Shown: positions 27,510 to 35,742, counted from the stretch's first letter. The stretch: 64,000 nt of DNA from Lacimicrobium sp. SS2-24 (GCF_002201535.1 NZ_NIWW01000001.1:248001-312000); one strand, 5' to 3'. Notes: generated from the letters alone by a model not told the origin. Program-made: numbers and translations.

Positions 27510-27980
27510 TCATTCGAATCCACCGAGTTCTTTTGACTCGACGAACAGGAGTAACGCTTCAACACTTCGAGCATCATCTTCACGAATTATTTGCGCGGGA
27601 GCTTTACCAGCGAACCCCGATAAAGAACTAGTTGTAAACCATCGCCAGTGCTCGGCCGGAGAGTCAAACCAACTTTTCACTCTGTCAAAAATTGTCAACA
27701 CGGCCTGCAATCGCCTATGCGAAGCCTCATCTTTGCTGTTCTGCAAGACACTGGGACTTATCCCTATTGACGAATAGAACTCGGCTTCACTAATCCCTGC
27801 CGATGAGATGATTTCTTGTATTTGCTTTCGGTTTTGGAAGTCCAATTGAAAATTCGACGGATCGTATTGCCATACTTGAATTATAGACACGTTAATCCAC
27901 GATTGAAGCACTCTACTGATATCAATATTCGTTGGTGGCGACAAGATATAGCCGAAGATGCGGCAGCGGGACTCAAACAA
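27510..27980 (-). CDS. DUF2384 (MbcA/ParS-type) antitoxin-like protein, orphan
   Basis: The C-terminal 100 residues fit the Xre/MbcA/ParS antitoxin family. A helix-turn-helix-like segment (AGISEAEFYSSIGIS) is followed by the DUF2384 toxin-binding domain with W-F-D-S-P...W...F...G-x-x-P-x-x-I and a final V-E-A-L-L-x-F. Such proteins normally pair with a RES-domain or similar toxin that attacks NAD+, but no toxin gene is adjacent on either strand. The first 45 residues of the longest reading are doubtful, and a later start is likely. It lies convergent to tniQ as transposon cargo. Confidence 0.65.
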   Translation of the reverse strand: MFESRCRIFGYILSPPTNIDISRVLQSWINVSIIQVWQYDPSNFQLDFQNRKQIQEIISSAGISEAEFYSSIGISPSVLQNSKDEASHRRLQAVLTIFDRVKSWFDSPAEHWRWFTTSSLSGFAGKAPAQIIREDDARSVEALLLFVESKELGGFE

Positions 27981-28213
27981 TTCCGCCTTCGAATTTACCG
28001 GCGCGATTCATTGTGTCATTTTGGGGGGAGAGGTCACTAATCACATTACAATGCAAGACCACATTAGAAGCGCTAATCTTGTAGACTACTAAATCAGATC
28101 CCCTAAATTGCATGGAAGTTACTGATGGAAAAAATGCACCACTTAATTCCTGCATTTCGCTGGACCAGAATGGGATGATTATTCCTGAAGTTAGCAACTA
28201 CAGGAGAGCAACC

Positions 28214-28369
28214 ATGACTTCAAAGAAAACAACCAAAACAGCGACACCTATGACAGTTGAAGCGGCACAGCGAATACAAAGCGCAACTGCCACCGCTAAT
28301 GGAGGGAAAGTCCCCAAAGGAAGCTTCGCTGCAAGAGCTATGAGTAAAGCTGCCAAGTCAAAATCGTGA
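28214..28369 (+). CDS. Small SMP-like protein (51 residues)
   Basis: ATG 28214 follows an AGGAG site at 28202-28206. The peptide begins with Lys/Thr-rich residues, then has PMTVEAAQRIQSA, TATANGGKVPKGSFAARA and a basic Ala/Lys tail. This is the pattern of short seed-maturation-protein-like (SMP) sequences often found on bacterial mobile elements, whose role is unknown. The length is typical. A longer in-frame reading from 28112 lacks a ribosome-binding site. Confidence 0.72.
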   Translation: MTSKKTTKTATPMTVEAAQRIQSATATANGGKVPKGSFAARAMSKAAKSKS

Positions 28370-28380
28370 ATGGATTCAGG

Positions 28381-28399
28381 AGGGGCTAATATGGCCCCT
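28381..28399 (+). terminator. Hairpin between the SMP-like gene and the 446-residue gene
   Basis: AGGGGC (28381-28386) pairs perfectly with GCCCCT (28394-28399). There is no T-run, so it may instead affect translation of the downstream gene, whose ribosome-binding site AGGATGA is at 28411-28417. Confidence 0.35.
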
Positions 28400-28426
28400 C
28401 AAACGGAAATAGGATGAATACTCGAC

Positions 28427-29767
28427 ATGACTATTTTTAATGAACCTTATCCAAATATCGGGATTGTTTTACAGAAAATAGCAGGTCTAGCTGATACCAG
28501 CAGATTAGCATTCAATAACAACAATAAACGGTATCGTAAAGATGAAGACTATGGGGCTAGAAAGACGGTGGATGCCGCTGTACTCCAAGACTCCATCGAG
28601 CAGTTGTTTTTAAAACCACTAAGCAAAACAGTATCAGATGAGTTTGGACGATACTTTGCGGCTTACGTGCGCCTTGGCCTATCAAACTACATAGAACTCA
28701 TGAAGCACGTGCCGATGGAAGCTATTGAGCGCAAAAGGGTTGTGGAAATGCTAAACCTTCATCTATTTGTTGAGTCACTAGCAAGCTTAATCTGGCAGCT
28801 TGGTAGAGAACAGATGCAAGCCAACGACATCCCTGCGTTTTATTTCGAAGAAAATCCAATTCAAACTCTCATTCGTTTTTACGAAACTCAAGTTTGTTCA
28901 GGCGGCCCTAACTTTAATCAATATTTTGAAGAAAATATTCGCACCGCAACGAAATGGCGTTCAGGTCATGAGATCCCAAATATTGGCAGCTTGCAGAGCA
29001 TTGCTAGGTGGGCAACTTTGTCCAGCCCAGATGCCGCAGATGAAGATAAACAAGCTTTATTTTTATGCCGCTTCATCGCCGCTTTTCACAAAAAAACACA
29101 GTATAAGTATGTAGAGCCATTGAGGCATGCCATTGCCTTTAGGTTAAAAAATGGCACCGAACCGCAGATATACCTCCACAACCTGTTTCGTGAATTCTAT
29201 GCACAAGAAATACAACGGTCAGACTTACATGATTTGGCAACCTTTGCCCTGCAACTACACCAAGAGTTGAAGCGGTCATCAGGAAAACCAGAAGGAAGCT
29301 ACAAAGAGCTAACTGAAAAAGTGAACTTTCTTAATGACCTAATGTTGCGACATGGTGTAGAAGCACAACTCGATTACCATTGTGAGTGGTTTAGAGGGCG
29401 TCTGGCGATATTGAGCGGTGACATTGAGAACGCAGGAGATCACTACGCCAATGCTGTCGAAAAATCTTTATATAAAGCAGGTAACAACATTAGGGACTTA
29501 TTAAAAGAAGCTTTAGCGGTAAATGCCATTCAGAAGAAACCCTACAAACCCACTTTAAAAAAATTAAAAAATCGCGCTCTTACATTCTACCCCAAAATAA
29601 TAGAACCCAAACTGAGGAATCTTCCGGTAACAGTTACAGATGAGGATATCTTCGAGTGGCGATTGTGGTTCATTGCCCGATTTCCAAAACGTGGTTGGTT
29701 CAAAGAAGGCATCCCGGTTTTGGAAAGGAGGGTGCAAGAAATGAAAATTAGAGGTTGTGATAAGTAA
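28427..29767 (+). CDS. Uncharacterised transposon cargo protein (446 residues)
   Basis: I do not recognise this protein. It is soluble, with no signal peptide or membrane helices, and looks largely alpha-helical. The middle third has short helix pairs (for example AILSGDIENAGDHYANAVEKS, about residues 327-347) that resemble single TPR-like units. The C-terminus is rich in aromatic and basic residues (RFPKRGWFKEG). ATG 28427 has a good AGGATGA site. It is the last gene before the right transposon end, the usual place for cargo. A defence or regulatory role is possible but not shown. Confidence 0.75.
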   Translation: MTIFNEPYPNIGIVLQKIAGLADTSRLAFNNNNKRYRKDEDYGARKTVDAAVLQDSIEQLFLKPLSKTVSDEFGRYFAAYVRLGLSNYIELMKHVPMEAIERKRVVEMLNLHLFVESLASLIWQLGREQMQANDIPAFYFEENPIQTLIRFYETQVCSGGPNFNQYFEENIRTATKWRSGHEIPNIGSLQSIARWATLSSPDAADEDKQALFLCRFIAAFHKKTQYKYVEPLRHAIAFRLKNGTEPQIYLHNLFREFYAQEIQRSDLHDLATFALQLHQELKRSSGKPEGSYKELTEKVNFLNDLMLRHGVEAQLDYHCEWFRGRLAILSGDIENAGDHYANAVEKSLYKAGNNIRDLLKEALAVNAIQKKPYKPTLKKLKNRALTFYPKIIEPKLRNLPVTVTDEDIFEWRLWFIARFPKRGWFKEGIPVLERRVQEMKIRGCDK

Positions 29768-30067
29768 GTGATAAAGCTTTGGTGGCACTGGCTTGTTTAA
29801 TCACTTCCGAGAAAAAGGCAAACTGTATTTTACAGCAAGTTTGTTAGCCGAAGACCTAAGACATAAGGAAAATAGTCTGCTCGAACACGATCGTTTGCGA
29901 ACGATGGCAACGTGTGTCATATTATGACAATAAAAAGATAATTCTGTTTAAATAACAAACGATTCCAGTGCTTGTAGATTTTTAGTCGGATTCCGGCTTT
30001 TAAATAGAATACTTTTTTCCTCCCTAATAGATTTTCATCTCTAAGTTATTGATATTGCTAATAGCGG
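29768..30067. other. Gene-free right arm of the transposon
   Basis: No gene is seen here. It contains a stem ATCGTT-tgcg-AACGAT (29890-29905), a palindrome TGTCATATTATGACA (29915-29929), and two inward-facing TnsB-like motifs, ATTCCAG at 29962-29968 and the variant ATTCCGG at 29990-29996. Confidence 0.6.
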
Positions 30068-30093
30068 ATTCCAGTCATGGAATGGAACCGACA
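29962..30093 (-). repeat. Right transposon end with TnsB-type repeats
   Basis: Read inward from 30093, the end begins TGTCGGTTCC and matches the left end at 21 of 26 positions. The shared parts are TGTCG, ATTCCA and CTGGAAT. CTGGAAT motifs (as ATTCCAG on this strand) lie at 30068-30074 and 29962-29968, with a one-mismatch copy at 29990-29996. The outermost copy is again part of an inverted repeat ATTCCA-tgac-TGGAAT. Confidence 0.8.
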
Positions 30094-30100
30094 TGTGTGT
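30093..30100. repeat. Right copy of flanking direct repeat (target duplication)
   Basis: ATGTGTGT matches 12374-12381. See the left copy for the alternative 5-bp placements. Confidence 0.65.
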
Positions 30101-30233
30101 AATAACTAAGATAAGTGCCCTTTCCGACCGTAATGGCCTATCAGTCGCAAACCATGAGCAAGTTCATCGAAGAAAAATGACGGCGTTTTCAGCGGCCAAC
30201 TATACTGGAACTAACTTCACTGGAGATACCTCA

Positions 30234-31544
30234 ATGCACCGCCGAAATTTTCTCACTGGTACAGGCCTGCTCGCTGCTGGCAGTTTAATGGGACTGAATT
30301 TATCAGCATCTGCCAAAGCGGCAGAAACAGCAGGTAAAACTGTCATTGCTCAAGCCGATTGGACTACTTTACGTAATCTGTTTTCGCTGACTCATGACTA
30401 CATTCATTTGGCGACGTTCTTACTGGCGTCTCACCCAAAACCTGTGGCTGATGCCATAGCCGCTCACAGACAGGCTTTTGACGAAAATCCTGCTGATTAC
30501 TGGCATGAACATTTTGAAACTATCGATCACCGTGTATCAGCTTCGGCGGCAGCCTATATGGGTGGAAAAGCTGAACAAATTGCCCTTACGGACAGCACTA
30601 CTATGGGTCTTGGGATAATCTACAGTGGTTTAAAATTAGAGCCAGATGATGAGGTGATTCAAACCGTACACGATCATTATTCTACCGATTTATCGCTACA
30701 GCTAAGGGCTGAGCGAACAGGAGCGAATGTTCGCCGTATTAAACTCTACGAGAGCCCCGAGAATGTCAGTATTAATGAAGTGATTAACAATATTTCAAAG
30801 GCGATTACAGATAAAACCAGAGTATTAGCAGTGACCTGGGTGCACTCCTCTACCGGAGTTAAGTTGCCGATTAAGGATATCTCAGAAGTTGTCGCCCGCA
30901 CGAATCAAAGCAGAGCTGAAAAGGATAAGATTTTGTTTTGTGTAGATGGTGTACACGGCTTTGGTATTGAAGACGTCGACATTGAAGCACTGGGTTGTGA
31001 CTTTTTTATTGCGGGTACGCACAAGTGGATTTTCGGCCCCAGAGGTACCGGAGTCATTTGGGGTTCGGATCGTGGATGGTCGAGAACGACAGCGGTTATT
31101 CCGAGTTTTAGTCGCTCATATGATGTTTGGCTTGGAGGCAGTACTCAAGATCAGGTACCCGTCGGTGAACACATGTCACCAGGCGGATTTCATTCATTTG
31201 AACACCGCTGGGCACTGCCTCAGGCTTTCGAACTGCATTTGCAGCTTGGTAAGGCTCAGGTTCAAAAACGTATCCATGAATTAAACCAGCAAACCAAAGA
31301 AGGCTTGGCCAAGATGTCTCATGTGAAGCTTTATACCCCCATGAACCCTGACTTGTCCTCTGGGCTGGTGTGTTTTGATGTGGATGGCATCCCTGCGAAT
31401 GAGGTCGTAAAGAGAGTGCATGATAAAAAAATCATTATGAGCGCTACGCCCTATCGTCAAAGCTATGCGCGTTTTGCACCCGCCCTCATAAATAATGAAA
31501 GAGAGATAGATGCAGCGTTAGAGGCTATCAGCAAATTAGCCTGA
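30234..31544 (+). CDS. Tat-exported class V aminotransferase-like PLP enzyme
   Basis: This protein of about 436 residues has an N-terminal twin-arginine signal (HRRNFLTGTGLLAAG) and then a fold-type I PLP-enzyme domain of aminotransferase class V (cysteine desulfurase / isopenicillin N epimerase relatives). The PLP-binding lysine is in AGTHKWIFGPRGTG, preceded by the conserved FCVDGVHGFG with the pyridine-nitrogen Asp. ATG 30234 is preferred because TGGAG at 30221-30225 precedes it and it places the RR motif at the N-terminus. The longer frame from 30093 would start inside the transposon boundary. The substrate is unknown. Export of a PLP enzyme through Tat fits folding with cofactor in the cytoplasm. 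Confidence 0.85.
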   Translation: MHRRNFLTGTGLLAAGSLMGLNLSASAKAAETAGKTVIAQADWTTLRNLFSLTHDYIHLATFLLASHPKPVADAIAAHRQAFDENPADYWHEHFETIDHRVSASAAAYMGGKAEQIALTDSTTMGLGIIYSGLKLEPDDEVIQTVHDHYSTDLSLQLRAERTGANVRRIKLYESPENVSINEVINNISKAITDKTRVLAVTWVHSSTGVKLPIKDISEVVARTNQSRAEKDKILFCVDGVHGFGIEDVDIEALGCDFFIAGTHKWIFGPRGTGVIWGSDRGWSRTTAVIPSFSRSYDVWLGGSTQDQVPVGEHMSPGGFHSFEHRWALPQAFELHLQLGKAQVQKRIHELNQQTKEGLAKMSHVKLYTPMNPDLSSGLVCFDVDGIPANEVVKRVHDKKIIMSATPYRQSYARFAPALINNEREIDAALEAISKLA

Positions 31545-31602
31545 TACTGCCAGGTTCAGTTCTGGCAAGAGAGGTATTGCAACGCTTTTCTTATAGCCAG
31601 GG

Positions 31603-32508
31603 CTAGGGCCAGCGAATGTTTTGCTCACTTTCTAGTGACGTCACAACAGTGGAGTCGGCCTCATTGAGTAAACCTTGTATCTCTGTTGTAGAGAGCTTTT
31701 CGACTTGTGATAACCGGGTTGATATTGATTCGATACCCACGAAACAGTTTCGACCGCTGCGCTTTGACGCATACAGACAATGATCTGCCAGCTTAAGCAA
31801 CGTCGAAAACTGACCGGCCGGACCATGTTCAGAAATGACTAAAGGAAAGCAGGCAAAACCAACCGAACAAGTCACATCCAGCGAACCAGGTGACATGTCA
31901 AAACTGGTATCGCTCACCGCCGTTAGCAGTCGAGCGGCAATGTCCGTAGCTTCCCTTCTATCAGTCTGTCGGGCCACACAAACAAACTCTTCACCACCCC
32001 AGCGAATCAGATAGTCGGATTCACGGAACACACTTTTTAACCTGGCTTTAAGCTGTATCAACACACGATCCCCGCCGTCATGCCCGAAGCGATCATTGAT
32101 CTGCTTAAAGTGGTCCAGATCGAGAATAAAGAGGATCAGGTCGGCGTTTTTTGGTAAGGCCTGCTTACCTCTGTAATGATTTTCATAAGCTCGTTGGCTC
32201 AGATCCAGGTCGCTGTGTATATGCTGTTCAACGTATAAACGGTTGTTTAATCCGGTTAATGAATCGCTTAGGCTGAGGGCTTCCACCTTCTCATAAGCAT
32301 CACGGAGCTTCTGGTTAGTATTTTGAAGTTGCTCGGTTCGCTCTTTGACAAGTTTACTGAGACGGCTATTCAGTCGCTTTCGCTGATAACCGCGGTAGCC
32401 AAGCAACACAAGGATAAAACCGGCGATTAAGCCAGTGATAATCCATTTTCGCTGATACTGTTGTCTTTCCAGCTGAACATCCTGCAGTGCCCTCTCCTTT
32501 TCCAGCAA
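31603..32508 (-). CDS. GGDEF diguanylate cyclase, C-terminal part of a frameshifted gene
   Basis: This part carries a membrane helix (about residues 23-42), a coiled-coil linker and a complete GGDEF domain with DSLTGLNNR, DLDHFKQIND and the active-site motif GGEEF, so c-di-GMP synthesis is likely. It begins in a frame that continues the coiled coil of the upstream TPR protein but is shifted by one base. The apparent start is a TTG inside the coiled coil, not a genuine initiation site. Adding one A to the run in the AAAG near 32528-32531 (leftward reading) would join the two parts into one protein of about 720 residues. Confidence 0.8.
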   Translation of the reverse strand: MLEKERALQDVQLERQQYQRKWIITGLIAGFILVLLGYRGYQRKRLNSRLSKLVKERTEQLQNTNQKLRDAYEKVEALSLSDSLTGLNNRLYVEQHIHSDLDLSQRAYENHYRGKQALPKNADLILFILDLDHFKQINDRFGHDGGDRVLIQLKARLKSVFRESDYLIRWGGEEFVCVARQTDRREATDIAARLLTAVSDTSFDMSPGSLDVTCSVGFACFPLVISEHGPAGQFSTLLKLADHCLYASKRSGRNCFVGIESISTRLSQVEKLSTTEIQGLLNEADSTVVTSLESEQNIRWP

Positions 32509-33767
32509 GGCGTTCTGTGCTCGTTCTTTACAAATTCGGTTTGTGCCTGCATGGCTGCTATTGCTGCGACACGCTTCTCATTAAGCAGCTTGTCATCCAA
32601 GGCCTGCTTTCGTTTTAGTGACTCAAAAGCGTTTTGCACCTCATCGAGGCGTAAATACACTTCGCTGCGCTGTGCTTCGAGTAGGGCTTCATCGCGTAAT
32701 TCGTTATTGAGCCTGGCCAGTTCAAGCCCCCGCTCTATGTAATTCAACGCTTCAGCGTAACGCTCTTGTTTAAAACTGACATCCGCCAGCATCCCCAGGG
32801 CATCCAGCTCCAGACTGCGGTACTGACCCGCCCTGGCACGTTCGAGAATCTCAAGCAATTGAGCATAGGCGCTGTCATAGTTGCCTGTATTAATATCGAC
32901 CTGAGCCATAGAGCTCAGTGCCCAATCTGTATCTCTAGGTGCCTGGATCTGTTTGAAGAGCCTTATGGCCTCAAGGATATGAGTCCGCCCGTCTTCATGC
33001 TTGCCCAGATGCGAAAGCATGTAGCCCACTTTATTGTGGCTATAGGCCATATCTTTAGGGTTGTTGCGTTCGGTATCCATTTTCAGGGCATCCTGAAAGA
33101 ACTCCAATGCCTTTTCATGGTCTCCCATGACTCGATACAGATCGCCGAGATTATAGATGCCCGTTGCAATGCCACCGCTATCGTCAAGCTGGTAATCAAT
33201 CTCCAGAGATTTTTGGTGGGCTTGCAAGGCTTCTTCAAATTGTCCCATTTTTTCCAGCACCAGACCGATACTGTTATAGGTATTGCCAATTGAGACCAGA
33301 TCATTCAGTTGCTGATAAATCTGCATAGAAAGATATATGTAGCTAAGCGCCTGGGGATAGTCAGTCTGGTACCGATAGGTCAAACCAAGTTGACGATAAC
33401 TGTCGGCAAGCCATTTTCTCTGTTTAGCGTCCTGAAAGATGGTAATGGAGCGATTGAGGTAGTCCTGGGCCAGACTATACTCGTTGCGTTCCATATGGTT
33501 TCTGGCCAGAGCAAAAAAGGCCCGGCCCTGAAATAATGGATTGTCAGATTGCTCTGCCTTACTAACCAGTTGTTGAGCCAGCTCGTCAGCGCGATCCATC
33601 TGCCCCTGCTCACGGGCCTGGGTTACCTGATTGTAGAGTGTATCGATTTCGTTTTCGGAACCAGCCGCGCTGGCATGACTAGCGACCCAAATGGTCATTA
33701 TTAGCAGCGATTGTATGGTATGTATGAATCGCAACGGGACAGGCCCCGGCAGAAAAAATGTAGGCAC
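32427..33767 (-). CDS. TPR sensor part of a frameshifted TPR-GGDEF protein
   Basis: This is the N-terminal part of a membrane-bound TPR-GGDEF protein. It has a signal peptide (about 1-36) and then a periplasmic array of tetratricopeptide repeats. Motifs such as AFFALARNHMERNEYSLAQD, YNSIGLVLEKMGQFEEAL and YNLGDLYRVMGDHEKALE are each spaced about 40 residues. After QTEFVKNE (about residue 417) the frame runs into unrelated sequence, which marks the frameshift; the proper continuation lies in the next frame. The family senses unknown signals through the TPR part and controls a cytoplasmic diguanylate cyclase. Unless the shift is a sequencing error, the gene is broken. Confidence 0.8.
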   Translation of the reverse strand: MPTFFLPGPVPLRFIHTIQSLLIMTIWVASHASAAGSENEIDTLYNQVTQAREQGQMDRADELAQQLVSKAEQSDNPLFQGRAFFALARNHMERNEYSLAQDYLNRSITIFQDAKQRKWLADSYRQLGLTYRYQTDYPQALSYIYLSMQIYQQLNDLVSIGNTYNSIGLVLEKMGQFEEALQAHQKSLEIDYQLDDSGGIATGIYNLGDLYRVMGDHEKALEFFQDALKMDTERNNPKDMAYSHNKVGYMLSHLGKHEDGRTHILEAIRLFKQIQAPRDTDWALSSMAQVDINTGNYDSAYAQLLEILERARAGQYRSLELDALGMLADVSFKQERYAEALNYIERGLELARLNNELRDEALLEAQRSEVYLRLDEVQNAFESLKRKQALDDKLLNEKRVAAIAAMQAQTEFVKNEHRTPCWKRRGHCRMFSWKDNSISENGLSLA

Positions 33768-33843
33768 AACTCTACCCTATTCTCGCTGACGGTCACAGCG
33801 GTTATGAGGGTGGTTGTACCTGATGAATGGTTACGCGTTACCC

Positions 33844-34134
33844 TTAACCACCCTTGGCCCAGGCCGCACACCAACCTTTATTGGCAACCAGTTTATTCGG
33901 GAACAAGGCGCAGGGTCGCCAGTCTTTATCAGCCTCCCCTTGAATATGCATGCAATTCGAACAGTCCTGCCCATCTTTTGTAGATTCATGCACGTACTGA
34001 AGTGCCTTAGCACTCGGATTATCCAGGCTGAGCTTTTCCTGAGCTCCGGCTCTGAGGCTAATGCCCCCTGTGGTCAGGCCAATAAGCGTAGCGCCTGATA
34101 TTTTAAGAAAACCGCGTCTGTCAATATTCGACAT
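33844..34134 (-). CDS. High-potential iron-sulfur protein (HiPIP)
   Basis: This 96-residue periplasmic electron carrier has a Tat signal with DRRGFLKISG (residues 5-14) and a mature domain with the four cluster cysteines C58, C61, C75 and C89. This is the C-x2-C-x13-C-x13-C pattern of HiPIP 4Fe-4S proteins. ATG 34134 follows AGAGGTGA and places the RR motif correctly; a longer in-frame reading from 34233 is not needed. HiPIPs carry electrons to terminal oxidases or reaction centres. The cbb3 oxidase operon lies 4 kb away, but a link is only inferred. Confidence 0.92.
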   Translation of the reverse strand: MSNIDRRGFLKISGATLIGLTTGGISLRAGAQEKLSLDNPSAKALQYVHESTKDGQDCSNCMHIQGEADKDWRPCALFPNKLVANKGWCAAWAKGG

Positions 34135-34199
34135 GTTTTCACCTCTGGTCTGTTGAGAAAGAGAATAATTGTTATTTATCAGCCCCCTGAAACAACAAA

Positions 34200-34219
34200 G
34201 GCCCGTCACATGACGGGCC
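34200..34219 (-). terminator. Rho-independent terminator after the glutamine amidotransferase gene
   Basis: GGCCCGTCA (34200-34208) pairs perfectly with TGACGGGCC (34211-34219). Read leftward, it is followed by a T-rich TTTGTTGTTT. It separates the amidotransferase gene from the HiPIP gene. Confidence 0.8.
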
Positions 34220-34258
34220 AATGAGGGACACACACCAACTTATACTAGCAGATGCGCA

Positions 34259-35038
34259 TTATGGATCGATTTGCAGTACCACTTCGCCCAACTTAAACAA
34301 AACACACTCCCCTGGCTGCATCTTTTGCCAGTGCTCGTTATTAGTCAGTGGCTCTGTGGCTATAACCGTCACCACATCATTGATGGTTGTGTGCTCAGAA
34401 AAGTCGATATCGACATCAATGTCTGACAACCGTGCCACGCTGAATGGTGCACGTCGGGTAATCCAATGCAATTTCGTTGAGCAAAACGCCAACAAATAAT
34501 CACCGTCGGTAATCAACATATTAAAGACCCCGCGTTGATGGAGCTGCTTTGTTTTTTTGCTGAGAAAGCGAAAAGCCGCTTTGCGGTTCGAAGGACGATT
34601 AGGATAACGCTTTGCCAATTCGCTGAGTAAATAACAAAACGCCCTCTCACTGTCGGTGGTGCCAACCGGGGTATAGCCAGAGCATGGCAAATCCTTGAAG
34701 GTACTGAGCTGTCCATTGTGTGCATAGGTCCAGTACCGTCCCCACAATTCACGGGTAAAAGGGTGAGTGTTCTCCAGTGCAATACGTCCTCTGTTGGCCT
34801 GACGGATATGGGCAAGTACTGCACAGCTTTTCATTGGATAGTCGGAAACCAGATCGGCTATCTGAGAATTGTGACTGGGATTTGGGTCCTTAAAGGTATT
34901 GACCCCTTTATTGTTGTAAAAGGCCACACCCCAGCCATCTTTATGAGGACCTGTCCGCCCTCCCCGTTCACGCAGCCCTTTGAAGCTAAAGCAAATATCC
35001 GTTGGCACATTGGCCGACATTCCCATCAGTTCACACAT
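34259..35038 (-). CDS. Class II glutamine amidotransferase (YafJ-like)
   Basis: This 259-residue protein of the class II (Ntn-type) glutamine amidotransferase family begins with MCELMG. After removal of the initiator Met, Cys2 is the catalytic nucleophile. Further family signatures are PHKDGWGVAFY (about 31-41), the HIRQANRG segment near residue 97 and WTYAHNGQL near 128. It has no synthase domain, so like YafJ it is probably a stand-alone hydrolase or partner of an unknown enzyme. The terminator directly downstream suggests a single-gene unit. The physiological substrate is unknown for this group. Confidence 0.9.
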   Translation of the reverse strand: MCELMGMSANVPTDICFSFKGLRERGGRTGPHKDGWGVAFYNNKGVNTFKDPNPSHNSQIADLVSDYPMKSCAVLAHIRQANRGRIALENTHPFTRELWGRYWTYAHNGQLSTFKDLPCSGYTPVGTTDSERAFCYLLSELAKRYPNRPSNRKAAFRFLSKKTKQLHQRGVFNMLITDGDYLLAFCSTKLHWITRRAPFSVARLSDIDVDIDFSEHTTINDVVTVIATEPLTNNEHWQKMQPGECVLFKLGEVVLQIDP

Positions 35039-35244
35039 TGTAATCTGGCGCTATCTAGGTAAAAACGGTTGGATAGACTATACCCTAGGGCATTCACAGC
35101 CGCCAAGCACTGTAAGAGAACATGATATGCCGCGTCGCTAATATGCTGTGCTGATGGGGCAAAGCACATACATCCTCTAACGCTAAGGGACATATGTGCC
35201 ACTTTCTGTGATGTCGCTAGCTTTCTCTCGCGGTGTAATGCCGG

Positions 35245-35742
35245 CTAATCAATCAGATCTTCGGAATCTTTTTGCAGGATAATCATTAATACCACCGCCA
35301 TTTGGATTGAGTACCAGAAAGCCCCCTCCAGTGCTGTGCTACCGGTTGCTGTTTGCCACATCTGGAAGTACGCACCGCCAATGGCGGAAAACAATCCTAA
35401 CCACACCAAAATGGCGACCATTAAACCGATCGCAGCAAAGTGTTTTGCCTTATGAAACGTTGCAGCATCACGCTTCAGTGCTCTGAACATGTCATAGGCC
35501 CCGCGGAGGATAAGAAAGCCGGCGAGCAGTTCAAACAAAATAATCAGGCCTAAGATAAGCCAAATCAGGCCGTCCGTGGTGATAGATGGGCCAATACTTT
35601 GGGGGTAAAGTTCATGGCCTTGCATCGAGACCGTCAGTTTGACGAAACTAAATGCAGCATCCAGGTTCATGAGGTTTTGCAGCCCATACAGCAAGCAAAA
35701 CAGTGAGGCGAAGGCCACTAACAGGGTTTTTAACAGCCGCAT
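35245..35742 (-). CDS. DUF2165 family integral membrane protein
   Basis: This membrane protein of about 165 residues has four hydrophobic helices. The N-terminus MRLLKTLLVAF is followed by a periplasmic loop, and the second half includes FAAIGLMVAILVWLGLF. It matches the general form of DUF2165 small integral membrane proteins, including the W-x-x-M-W-Q and final hydrophobic helix. The function is unknown. ATG 35742 follows AAGGATAT; a longer in-frame reading to 35808 has no ribosome-binding site. It is transcribed away from the KefB-type antiporter gene. Confidence 0.72.
   Translation of the reverse strand: MRLLKTLLVAFASLFCLLYGLQNLMNLDAAFSFVKLTVSMQGHELYPQSIGPSITTDGLIWLILGLIILFELLAGFLILRGAYDMFRALKRDAATFHKAKHFAAIGLMVAILVWLGLFSAIGGAYFQMWQTATGSTALEGAFWYSIQMAVVLMIILQKDSEDLID

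Larger units (their letters stand above)
12379..30093 (+). mobile_element. Tn7-like transposon (tnsABC-tniQ) carrying a type I R-M/SIR2 module
   Basis: The element of about 17.7 kb is bounded by TGTCG termini in inverted orientation. Left and right ends agree at 21 of the first 26 bases, and both carry further CTGGAAT motifs pointing the same way relative to the end, as expected for TnsB-binding sites. The string ATGTGTGT occurs at both edges (12374-12381 and 30093-30100) and contains a perfect 5-bp direct repeat if the boundary is placed one base either way. This fits the 5-bp target duplication known for Tn7. Inside are tnsA, tnsB, tnsC and one tniQ in a single operon, plus cargo on both sides. 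There are no cas genes and no tnsE. All transposition genes look intact. It lies between genes rather than beside glmS. Confidence 0.88.

Noticed and set aside
27973-28197. Leftward 74-residue frame upstream of the DUF2384 gene as its missing toxin
   Set aside because: No toxin-like motif, poor start context, and too short for a RES-domain toxin.
12379-30093. Prophage or integrative conjugative element
   Set aside because: No integrase, phage structural, or conjugation genes are present; the ends and tns genes explain the interval.
30093-30233. Aminotransferase starting at ATG 30093
   Set aside because: It begins in the transposon boundary, has no ribosome-binding site and would place the Tat motif about 47 residues inside. 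ATG 30234 fits better.
32427-32508. Programmed frameshift in the TPR-GGDEF gene
   Set aside because: The sequence at the joint is not a recognised slippery heptamer. A one-base loss is simpler.
32766-33293. 175-residue frame opposite the TPR gene
   Set aside because: It lies wholly opposite a clear TPR-repeat coding region and has no family features.
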